A model generated the notes under the pieces. That model was not told the origin of the DNA, ran no database searches, and worked only from the letters and a program-made list of their open reading frames with translations. Shown piece after piece: positions 48,981-57,300 of a DNA stretch of 64,000 bases (within the stretch, counting starts at the first letter, position 1; each line of letters begins with the position of its first letter). Source of the DNA: Microbacterium sp. (GTDB lineage: Bacteria; Actinomycetota; Actinomycetes; Actinomycetales; Microbacteriaceae). Location: the NCBI RefSeq assembly GCF_031179285.1, contig NZ_JAPSHY010000005.1, positions 62,001 through 126,000 of the forward strand. The letters run 5' to 3'. Made by a program: the position numbers and the translations under genes.

Positions 48981-50195
48981 GTGAACGCCGGAGATGTCGG
49001 TCTGGTGCTGCTTCCGCTGCTCGCGGTCGCAGCGCCCCTGCTGGCACGCGGCGTGCGCCCGATCATGCGGGTGCCCATCATCGTCTTCGAGCTCCTGCTG
49101 GGCATTCTCGTCGGTCCCGCAGCACTCGGGTGGGTCGAGCCGCATGCCATCCTCGAGAAGCTGAGTGACTTCGGGCTCGCCATGCTCTTCTTCGTCGCGG
49201 GGTCGGAGATCGACTTCAGGAAGATGGCGGGAAGGCCCGTCGTGCGCGCATCGATCGGCTGGGTGCTGAGTGTGGCGCTCGGAATCGGCGTCGGGCTCTT
49301 CCTCGCACCGGGAGAGGGGATGGTGGTGATCGGCATCGCTCTCAGTTCCACCGCCCTGGGCACCCTGATGCCGATCCTGCGTGACGCGCGAGAGCTGAAC
49401 ACTCCGTTCGGCCAGGTCGTCACCGCCGTCGGCGCGGTCGGCGAGTTCCTTCCCCTCATCGCGATCTCTGTCTTCCTCAGCACCCGGACGACCCCCGTCG
49501 CCGCGGCGGTCCTGCTGGGCTTCGTCCTGCTCGCGGTCCTTGCCATCCTCCTCGCACGACGGCTGCCCCACGGACGGCTGCACTCGCTGATCAGAGCCAC
49601 CATCCACACCTCCGAGCAGTTCGGAGTCCGCTTCGTGCTGCTGCTGATCGCCGCCCTCGTGGGACTGAGCGTGATGCTCGATCTCGACATGCTGCTCGGC
49701 GCCTTCGTCGCCGGGGCGATCTGGCGGATTCTCATGGCGCGGGCTCCGCGGAAGGACGCGGAGGATGTCGAGAGCAAGGTCGAGGCGATCGCCTTCGGCT
49801 TCCTGGTGCCGATCTTCTTCCTCTACACCGGCGTGAACTTCGATCTGGCAGCTCTCCTCGCCTCACCGGCGGCTTTGGCACTGGTGCCGCTGTTCCTGAT
49901 CGCTCTGCTCGTGATCCGCGGATCGGCGGCGCAGCTCTCCGCCCCGCCCGGTCTCGCCCTGCGTGACCGCGCCGCTCTCGGCGCACTCGCGGCCACCGGG
50001 CTGCCGATCATCGTCGCCGTGACCGCCATCGGCGTCGACCAGGACATGCTCGACACCGGGACGGCCGCGGCCCTGGTCGGAGCCGGGATGCTGTCGGTGC
50101 TGATCTACCCGCTGCTGGGAATGACGCTGCGCGGTGATGCACAGCGCATCGCGGGCCCGCAGCCGGCGGACGAGCTGCCGCAGGGGGAGCTGTGA
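48981..50195 (+). CDS. CPA2-type cation/proton antiporter
   Basis: 404 residues with 11-12 membrane segments and no TrkA-N domain. Typical of the sodium/proton exchanger family: VFELLLGILVGPAALGWVEP, LGLAMLFFVAGSEIDF-like helix (FGLAMLFFVAGSEIDFRKMA), GLSVMLDLDMLLGAFVAGAI and GFLVPIFFLYTGVNFDLAAL. The transported ion is unknown. The GTG start is 6 bases after TAACCT (48969-48974), fitting a leaderless mRNA. Its stop overlaps the next gene. Confidence 0.92.
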   Translation: MNAGDVGLVLLPLLAVAAPLLARGVRPIMRVPIIVFELLLGILVGPAALGWVEPHAILEKLSDFGLAMLFFVAGSEIDFRKMAGRPVVRASIGWVLSVALGIGVGLFLAPGEGMVVIGIALSSTALGTLMPILRDARELNTPFGQVVTAVGAVGEFLPLIAISVFLSTRTTPVAAAVLLGFVLLAVLAILLARRLPHGRLHSLIRATIHTSEQFGVRFVLLLIAALVGLSVMLDLDMLLGAFVAGAIWRILMARAPRKDAEDVESKVEAIAFGFLVPIFFLYTGVNFDLAALLASPAALALVPLFLIALLVIRGSAAQLSAPPGLALRDRAALGALAATGLPIIVAVTAIGVDQDMLDTGTAAALVGAGMLSVLIYPLLGMTLRGDAQRIAGPQPADELPQGEL

Positions 50196-50659
50196 GGAAA
50201 GCCTCGGAGGTGATCGTCGAGGCGCGCGCGGCTCTGGCCGGGCTGCCGAAAGAGGGGCTCGGCGAGGAGCGCAGCTCTCGCTGGCGGGGCCAGCGCATCG
50301 TGAGGGTCGGTGCGGCCTGGCATCTGGGCGTGCTCCTGCTGACGGACGGGCAGGCGCTGGCCACCGGTGAGGTTCTCCGCGCAGCAGATCCCGGCCGTCG
50401 CGGGTACACGGCCGAGTCCGCCCGCGCCAGAGCGGCGCGTCGCGAGCTGGCGTTGCGCGGTGGATTCGCGCAGGGCGAGGTGGTGCACGTCGGCTGGAGC
50501 GTGATCGATGTGGCCGCGGTGGATGCCGGTGGTTCGTCGGGACCGCTGACCGTGCTGGACGGTGTGACGTCAGTGCGCTGGAGTTCGGTCGGTGGCTACG
50601 TCCCGCTGGAGACCTACCTCAGCGAGCGGATCGAGCTGCTGCGGGGCAGCGCGCCCTGA
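50192..50659 (+). CDS. Conserved-looking hypothetical protein coupled to the antiporter
   Basis: 155 residues, soluble, rich in Ala, Gly and Arg, without membrane segment or clear motif. GTG start overlapping the antiporter stop (GTGA), so it is translated together with it. A beta-rich segment (RIVRVGAAWHLGVLLLTDGQ, ALATGEVLRAADPGRRGYTA) follows the N-terminal helix. I do not recognise a family. Coupling suggests a role with the antiporter. Confidence 0.75.
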   Translation: MRKASEVIVEARAALAGLPKEGLGEERSSRWRGQRIVRVGAAWHLGVLLLTDGQALATGEVLRAADPGRRGYTAESARARAARRELALRGGFAQGEVVHVGWSVIDVAAVDAGGSSGPLTVLDGVTSVRWSSVGGYVPLETYLSERIELLRGSAP

Positions 50660-50689
50660 TCGGACGCCGCGCACCCAGCGGGCGCAGTC

Positions 50690-51406
50690 TCAGGCGAATG
50701 TCTCGGCGAATCGCCGCAGCAGAGCCGCGCCCTCGGTGACCGACGCCGAGAGCACCTGCGTCTGCACGCTGTCGAACTCCGACGGATCGAAGTAGCCCGT
50801 GGTGCGGTAGAGCGTCATCCGGTCGGCGAAGTCGCGCGGCGTCGGCTCGGGGTGGAACTGCACCGCGTACAGGTGCGTTCCGACGCGATACGCCTGCACG
50901 GGGCACACCGCGTTGGACGCGAGCAGCACCGCCCCCGGAGGAACGGCGACGGCGCTCTCCTTATGGGCCGTGAGCACGGTCAGCGCAGGGGCGCTCGGAC
51001 CGAACACAGGGTCGCTCGCTGCCGCCGGAGTCGTCTGGATCGCAGTGGCGCTCGTACTCTCGGGTGTGGCAGTGGTCACCTCGCCCCCCAGCATCCGCGT
51101 GATGACGCCGATGCCGTAGCAGGTGAAGAACGCGGCCGTCTCGCCGGCGATCGCCGCGCGCGCGATCTGCTCGAGGTCCGATTCAACGGCTCGCTGCACC
51201 GGGGTCTTGGCGCCGTCGGTCACATTGAAGGGCGACCCGCCGACGACGATGGCGCTGTAGTGCCCCAGGCGCGCCGGGTCGAGTCGCTCGGAAAGCAGGT
51301 CGAGCCGGTCCACGACGTCGACGCCCAGAGCACGCCGGAAGGAGGCATGTTCGGCATCGGCCGCTCCTCGTTCCGGGCGCACGCAGACGTAGAGAAGCGA
51401 GGCCAC
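50690..51406 (-). CDS. Class I glutamine amidotransferase-like protein
   Basis: 238 residues. The catalytic Cys is in AAFFTCYGIGVITRMLGG and the His in LYAVQFHPEPTPRDFADRM, so the triad looks intact. Stand-alone GATase domains like this can act as gamma-glutamyl hydrolases or as the amidase subunit of an unknown complex. The GTG start is 6 bases after TAGAAT (minus strand, 51413-51418), fitting a leaderless transcript. The neighbours give no clue to a synthase partner. Confidence 0.87.
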   Translation of the reverse strand: MASLLYVCVRPERGAADAEHASFRRALGVDVVDRLDLLSERLDPARLGHYSAIVVGGSPFNVTDGAKTPVQRAVESDLEQIARAAIAGETAAFFTCYGIGVITRMLGGEVTTATPESTSATAIQTTPAAASDPVFGPSAPALTVLTAHKESAVAVPPGAVLLASNAVCPVQAYRVGTHLYAVQFHPEPTPRDFADRMTLYRTTGYFDPSEFDSVQTQVLSASVTEGAALLRRFAETFA

Positions 51407-51468
51407 CCGGCGATTCTAACGAGCGCGGCTGGCAGGCGCCCATTCGGCGACGCATGAGGACGCGGCCG

Positions 51469-52206
51469 TCAGCGGGACGAGTTGGCCGTCCGCCCGCGCA
51501 CGATCCCGATGAACGTCTCGACATCGGCGGTGGTGCCCTCGCGCCGCCACGCCAGGGCCACGGTCGAGACGGGCCCGTCGATGAGGGGCCGGTGATCGGC
51601 ATCCTTTCGCTGATGCAGTCGTGCGAGCGACATCGGCACGACGACGAAGCCGACGCCGGCGGCCACGGTGGCGATCGCGTCGGCCGTCGTCGGCAGCGCG
51701 GGGAAGGCCGGGCTGAGCGTCCCCGGCAGATCGAGTAGCGCCAGCGTGTCGTCCATCGGGGTGATCTGGACCTCACCCGCGAGGTCGGCGGCTGTCAGTT
51801 CGTCGACAGCCATCAAATGCGAGTCGGAGGACGCGACGACGACCGGCATCTCGTCGTAGAGCGTGATGACATGCGCATCGGCGTCATCGAGCGGCAGACG
51901 GACGAGGGCGGCGTCGACGCTGTCGATCGCGGAGCGCTGGTCGGCGACCTCGATGGGGACGAGTTCGACGGGCACATCCGGCATCCGCTGCTTCCAGGCG
52001 TCGACCCACTTGCCGGGTGTCGCGCCCGGGATCACGCCGAGCCGGAAGGTCCGGGGCGCCTCGGCGACGGGATCGGCGTCGAAGACGACCTTCGACCGCT
52101 TCGCCTCGCGTGGCTTGGCTTGGCCACGCGGACCGCCATTCGAGGCGCGCTTGGCACCACGTCGGGGAACGGGCTTGCGACCCGCTGCCCCGCCTGGTTT
52201 CGCCAT
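51469..52206 (-). CDS. LysR-type effector-binding domain protein lacking the DNA-binding domain
   Basis: 245 residues. Residues about 53-230 read as a LysR substrate-binding domain (TFRLGVIPGATPGKWVDAWK, DEMPVVVASSDSHLMAVDEL, VAAGVGFVVVPMSLARLHQR). Where LysR proteins have a helix-turn-helix there is only a 50-residue basic low-complexity tail (GRKPVPRRGAKRASNG, RGQAKPREAKRSK). The start is fixed by TACCCT exactly 6 bases upstream, so no N-terminal domain has been missed. The Lys/Arg/Gly/Pro tail could bind nucleic acid nonspecifically. Confidence 0.8.
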   Translation of the reverse strand: MAKPGGAAGRKPVPRRGAKRASNGGPRGQAKPREAKRSKVVFDADPVAEAPRTFRLGVIPGATPGKWVDAWKQRMPDVPVELVPIEVADQRSAIDSVDAALVRLPLDDADAHVITLYDEMPVVVASSDSHLMAVDELTAADLAGEVQITPMDDTLALLDLPGTLSPAFPALPTTADAIATVAAGVGFVVVPMSLARLHQRKDADHRPLIDGPVSTVALAWRREGTTADVETFIGIVRGRTANSSR

Positions 52207-52236
52207 GCGTCCAGGGTACTCGCGGACCGGCGTCGA

Positions 52237-52644
52237 TCAGGCGGCGAGCCAGAGACCCTTCTGATCGGTCGCGACGGTGAGCCCGGCCGCGACCGTCTCA
52301 TCGTCGCCGATCTTGGCACCTCGCGCGATCCGCGCACCGGCCCCGACATCCGTCCGGACGCCGATGTGGGCGTTGTCGCCGACCGCGGCGCCCTCACCGA
52401 TGTGCGCATGAGCATCGATGTGCGCGCCTTCGCCGATCACGGCATCCGGTTCGATCCACGCGCCCCGGGCGATGGTGGCCCCGGCGCCGACGCGTGCGCC
52501 GGGTTCGATGTACGCCCCGGCTTCGATGACCGCTTTCGGATGCACCTTCGCGCCGTGCGCGACGAGACCTCGGCCATTGGCGTGCTTGCGATAGCGCAGA
52601 GTCGCTCCGTGGTCGTTCTCGATGTCGACGTAGTTCTTGCCCAC
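52237..52644 (-). CDS. Left-handed beta-helix (hexapeptide repeat) protein
   Basis: 135 residues. From about 25 onwards it is a string of hexapeptide repeats (VHPKAVIEAGAYIEPGARVG, AGATIARGAWIEPDAVIGEG, AHIDAHAHIGEGAAVGDNAH), giving a left-handed beta-helix of about five turns. Acyltransferases and carbonic anhydrases of this fold are longer and have a catalytic His loop, which is not evident here. It may be structural or a carrier-like protein. Promoter and function are unknown; it is the next gene after the Nei-type gene, 80 bases away. Confidence 0.78.
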   Translation of the reverse strand: MGKNYVDIENDHGATLRYRKHANGRGLVAHGAKVHPKAVIEAGAYIEPGARVGAGATIARGAWIEPDAVIGEGAHIDAHAHIGEGAAVGDNAHIGVRTDVGAGARIARGAKIGDDETVAAGLTVATDQKGLWLAA

Positions 52645-52724
52645 GATTCCTCCCGTGCCCGGAGTTGTCCGGATATATCAATAACCGCAGGTGGACTCGA
52701 TTCATTCCCGCCGGGAGATGGGTT

Positions 52725-53498
52725 TCACCGCTGACAGAAAGGGCACCAGAACGTGATCCGCTCGCGGGTGGGATCGGCCCCCAGTTCGCCGCGACGGATG
52801 GGGGTTCCGCAGCGTCGGCACGGGCGACCGGCACGTCCGTACACCCACGTCGCCTGTCCAGGGCGGTTGATTCCGGTGAAGGTCCGGTTGGAGCGTTCGA
52901 GGTTCGCGCGGATCGTGCGCACGCCCAGGTCGAGGAGGGCAGGCACATCCACCTCGGGCGTCGGCGTCGTCGGCAGTACGCCGCGCAGAAACAGCAGTTC
53001 GGCCGCGTACTCGTTGCCGAAACCGGCGACGTTGCGCTGGTCGAGGAGCGAGACATGGATGCTGCGCGCATCAGCGCTCAGCCGCCGGACGGCCTCCACC
53101 GCATCCCAGTCATCTCCCAGTGGGTCCGGGCCCAGGTATCCCACGAGCTCGTCCTCCTCGCGCGTCGGCACGATCTCGACCTCGGCCAAGTCGATCCCGA
53201 CAGCTTCGCGCTCTCGGGTGCCGACGATCGCACGCACCTTGAACGCCGGATGGCGCCACTTCTCTCCGGGCCGATAGATGAGCCAGGCGCCATCCATCCG
53301 CAGGTGCGAATGCAGCGTGCTGTCGCCGATGCGCAGCAGCAGGTGCTTGCCGCGCGCCACCGCACCGTGAATCGGCTGGCCGCGGAGATCGACGGTCGCG
53401 GCGCGCGGGACGCGGATGTCGAAACGCGCGGTCTCGTGACCGGCGAGCGCTTCGTCGAGACGCCGAGCGGTGCGGTGAGCGGTGTCGCCCTCCGGCAT
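52725..53498 (-). CDS. Nei/Fpg-type DNA glycosylase (Nei2-like)
   Basis: 257 residues. After removal of Met the N-terminus is P-E-G-D, the catalytic Pro and Glu of the Fpg/Nei family. The H2TH segment is LLDQRNVAGFGNEYAAELLF, and the C-terminal zinc finger is CRRCGTPI with WCPFCQR. It removes oxidised pyrimidines or ring-opened bases and nicks the strand. Its ATG overlaps the stop of the EI24 gene (TGATG). With the EI24 gene and lhr upstream it forms a same-strand cluster. Confidence 0.93.
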   Translation of the reverse strand: MPEGDTAHRTARRLDEALAGHETARFDIRVPRAATVDLRGQPIHGAVARGKHLLLRIGDSTLHSHLRMDGAWLIYRPGEKWRHPAFKVRAIVGTREREAVGIDLAEVEIVPTREEDELVGYLGPDPLGDDWDAVEAVRRLSADARSIHVSLLDQRNVAGFGNEYAAELLFLRGVLPTTPTPEVDVPALLDLGVRTIRANLERSNRTFTGINRPGQATWVYGRAGRPCRRCGTPIRRGELGADPTRERITFWCPFCQR

Positions 53499-54301
53499 CA
53501 CGCCCGCCTGGCGGAGGGTGGCGGAGGGGGAGGCGTCGCGCCGGCGGGCGGCGCCGTCGGCGCCGCGCGGCGGGAGCGTTCCATCATCGTGCGCGCCAGC
53601 ATGGTGGATCCTGCGACGGCCGCCGGCATGACGGCGATGGCGCCTCCGGGGACGAGGAAGAACAGTTGCGTGGCGACGCCGAAACCGAGCACCCGAGCCC
53701 TGCTGCCGGCGAACAGAGCGGCGCGATCGGCGGGGCTGAGGTCTCTGGCATCGAAGGCGCGGCCGGTGAGCTCGCGCGCGAGCAGTCGTCCGTTGAGCAG
53801 CACCCCGGTGCAGGCGCCGAGAATCCCGCCGATGAGCGGGACGAACCCGGCGAGCAGCACGATCACGGCGATGAGGATGCCGAGGACGACGAGCCGGAGT
53901 CCCTCGGCGACGCTCGTCCAGAACCCACCACCACCGGGCGGCGGAGGGTCACCGAGGTCCTTCTCGACGGCGTCCCAGATCCGCTGGTAGAAGGGGTCGC
54001 CGATCGTCAGGGTGAGTGCGGTGAACACGGTGCTGGCCAGAGCGATCGCCGCGACGACGATGACGACCGCGACGGCGCCGCGCAGCAGCTCCTTCCAAGG
54101 CGCCGGCCACTCCTCGGCGAACGGCGTCACCCAGGCGCTGATGTGGCCGATGCCGAGCAGCAGCGGGATCAGCGCCGCCGCCAGCACGACGAGTGAGATG
54201 ACCGCGGGCAGGAGTCCGAGAGCCATCAGGCCGCGCCGAGTGCGCCACAGCGCGAACCCCTGCAGCAGGATGCGAACGCCGGCACCGAACTCGCGAAACA
54301 T
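53498..54301 (-). CDS. EI24/CysZ-like membrane protein
   Basis: 267 residues with about five membrane segments (first at 25-50, GLLPAVISLVVLAAALIPLL). The EI24 domain typically has the motif GDPFYQRIWDAVEKDLGDPP, here at about 100-120, followed by the helix pair LVVLGILIAVIVLLAGFVPL. CysZ in enterobacteria moves sulfate; the actinobacterial role is unknown. The C-terminus is Pro/Ala-rich. The ATG at 54301 lies 6 bases after TACGCT, so a leaderless transcript separate from lhr is probable. Confidence 0.86.
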   Translation of the reverse strand: MFREFGAGVRILLQGFALWRTRRGLMALGLLPAVISLVVLAAALIPLLLGIGHISAWVTPFAEEWPAPWKELLRGAVAVVIVVAAIALASTVFTALTLTIGDPFYQRIWDAVEKDLGDPPPPGGGGFWTSVAEGLRLVVLGILIAVIVLLAGFVPLIGGILGACTGVLLNGRLLARELTGRAFDARDLSPADRAALFAGSRARVLGFGVATQLFFLVPGGAIAVMPAAVAGSTMLARTMMERSRRAAPTAPPAGATPPPPPPSARRA

Positions 54302-54320
54302 GTGTCCAGCGTAGAGGGCG

Positions 54321-57300
54321 CTACAGCGCCTTCCGCAGCGTGTAGCCGCGCGGTGTCACGACGAATCCCGACTCCTGCAGTGCCGTGGCGATCTCGGTGC
54401 CGTAGACGCCTTCGCCGTTGACCTTCTCGACCGTGAGCGTGTCGAGGCGTCGGGACCGGGCGGTGTCGGCAAGATCCGCGGCGGCCGCGCGGAGCACGTC
54501 GCCGTCGTCGGAGAACGACAGCACCGTGCGGCCGCCGCGCTCAAGGTACAGCACCAGCTCTCCGTCGACGAGCACGACCAGCCCGCCGGCCTTCCGCCCC
54601 GGACGATGCGTCACGCCCTCCCGCCGCGGCCAGCCGAGGGCTGCGCCGTACGGGTTCGCCGGGTCCGTCGCGGCGAGGGTGACCGCCTTTCGCGGCGGCG
54701 GGTCGGAGAGCGCCGCGAAGGTGCGCAGCCGGTCGACCGTGGCGGAGGCGGCGAACTGCGCGGCTCCGAGCTTCTCGATGACGTAGCCGCGGCGGCAGTG
54801 CCCCGCCTCCTCGAAGCCCGCCAGCACACGGTACGCCTGGGCGAAACCGCCGGGCACACCCTCGGCCTGCACCGCACCGCGGGTGACGACCCCGTAGCGG
54901 TCGAGGAGGAGACCTGCCGTCACGGTGGCCCGGCGGGCGGCATCGGTCTCGGCCGTCGGCAGGAGCGACCAGCGTCCGCCGACGGAGGCCGGACGCGGTG
55001 TGGATCGAGCGAGGGACATGCCGCGATACGTCTTGGTGCGAGGCGCTCGCCGGGTGACGCGGTGCGCCTGCGATCCGCCGCCCAGCAGGCTGCGGACCGG
55101 GGCGAAGGTGTCGTTCGTCACGCGGCCGGCCCACGTCAACGACCAGAGCGCCTCGAGGACCGACTGTTCGTTCTCGGCACCGGCCATTTCTCTGAGCTGG
55201 CCCGCGAAGTACGCACCGCCCGCGCCGAGAGCCTCGAGCAATCGCTCCTCGAGCGAGTCTGGCGCCGGTTCGTCGTCGGGCTCGGGGAGCGTGAAGGGGG
55301 CGAGGTCAGCCGGATGCAGGGAGACCCAGCCGTCGCGCCCCGGAAGCGTTCCGTGGCCCGACCAGATGACCTCGCCGCTGGTGGTGAGTTCATCGAGGAG
55401 CCCCGGCGTGTAGTCGCGGACGCGCGACGGCAGGATCAATGACTCCCACGCGCTGGCGGGGATGGGGACACCCGCGAGTTGTTCGATGACGGACATCACG
55501 CCGTCGAGCCCCTCCTGCGGCCGAGCCAGGTGCTGCCACTCCGGCAGGAATCGCGCGTACGCCGCCGGAGGCACCGGTTCCACGCTCCCGCGGATCGCGG
55601 CGAGAGAGCGCATCCGCAGGCGCCGCAGCACCTCGGTGTCGCACCACTCGATGTCGGAACCGCTTCCCGATGCCTCCGGCAGGAAGTACCCGCTGGTGAT
55701 GCGTCCGGCGTGCTCGAGCCGCTGGAGCGTGTGGCGGGCGACGGCCGCTCCGATTCCGAAGCGGGTAGCGACGGCATCCGTGGTGAACGGCCCATGCGTG
55801 CGGGCGTGCCGCGCGACGAGATCCCCCAGGGGGTCGGCGACCGGCTCGAGAAACGCGACGGGAATGCCCGTCGGCAGCGCGACGCCGAGAGCGTCGCGCA
55901 GGCGCCCGGCATCCTCGATGGCGGCGACGCGGGCGACGCCGGCGATCGTGACCGGCACGGCCCGCCGCGCGGCGACGAGTGCGTCGAGGTGACCGGTCGC
56001 AACGGATGCGTCCGCGTTGTCGGCCAGCCGGGCGGCGACCTCGGTGGCATCCAGCGGTCCGAGCATGCGGAGCAGGTCGGCTGTTCCCTCGAGCCCACGC
56101 GCGCGACGCTCCGGATCGAGGCGCTGAGCCTCCTGCTCGAACTGGGTGATGACTGCCGGGTCGAGCAGTTCTCGCAGCTCGACGGTTCCGAGAAGCTCCC
56201 CCAGGAGAGCGGGATCGACAGACAGCGCCGCCGCCCGTCGTTCCGCGAGCGGAGAGTCGCCCTCGTACATGAACGCGCCGACGTAGCCGAACAGCAGATC
56301 GCGCGCATAAGGTGACGGCTGTGACGGCTGCGTCTCGACGAGGCGGATCCGCCGCTCTGCGATCGAGGTGGCGAGCTGGCGCAGCGAGGGCAGATCGTAG
56401 ACATCCTGCAGCACCTCGCGCAGGGTCTCCAGGATCACCGGGAACGTCGGATGCCGTCGCGCGACCTCGAGCAACTGGGCCGAGCGCTGGCGCTGCTGCC
56501 AGAGCGGGGAGCGGCGGTTCGGGTTGGTGCGGGGCATGAGGAGGGCGCGGGCGGCGCACTCCCGGAACCGCGAGGCGAAGAGGGCGGAGCCCCCCACCTC
56601 CTCCGTGACGAGATGCTCGAGCTCTTCCGGATCGAACACGAACAGCTCGGCACCCGGGGGCTCGGCCTCGGCATCCGGGATCCGCACGATGATGCCGTCG
56701 TCGCTCGCCACCGCCGATCCCTCGACGCCCAAGCGCTCGCGTACCCGGGCGTTGATCGCCAGAGCCCAGGGCGCGTGCACCTTCATTCCGTAGGGGGAGT
56801 GCAGGATCACCCGCCAGTCGCCGACCTCGTCGCGCCCGCGCTCGACCGTGAGTGTGCGGTCGGTGGGGAGGGTGCCGGTCGCCTCTCGCTGTTCGGACAG
56901 GTGTGCGAGCAGGTTCATTCGCGCCTGCTCGTCGAGGCCGGCGTCGATGAGGCGCTTCGCCGCCTTCTCAGGGGTGGCCGCCGACACCTCTCGGGAGAAC
57001 GCCCCGAGCGCCTCACCGAGCTCGAACGGCCGGCCGATGCCGTCGCCGTGCCAGAAGGGAACCTTGCCCGGCTGGCCGTACGCCGGGATGACGTTCACCC
57101 GGTCGTGGGTGATCTCGGCGATCCGCCAGCTCGTCGTGCCGAGGGTGAACACGTCTCCGACGCGGGACTCGTACACCATCTCCTCGTCGAGCTCTCCGAC
57201 CCGAGCGCCCGTCGTCTCGCCGGCGACGAACACGCCGAACAGCCCGCGGTCGGGGATCGTGCCGCCGCTGGTCACCGCGATGCGCTGTGCGCCGGGCCGT

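Noticed and set aside
49213..49228. CTTCAGGAAG in the antiporter as a third copy of the palindromic element
   Set aside because: Only the short core matches, there is no second arm, and the protein reads normally (EIDFRKMAG).
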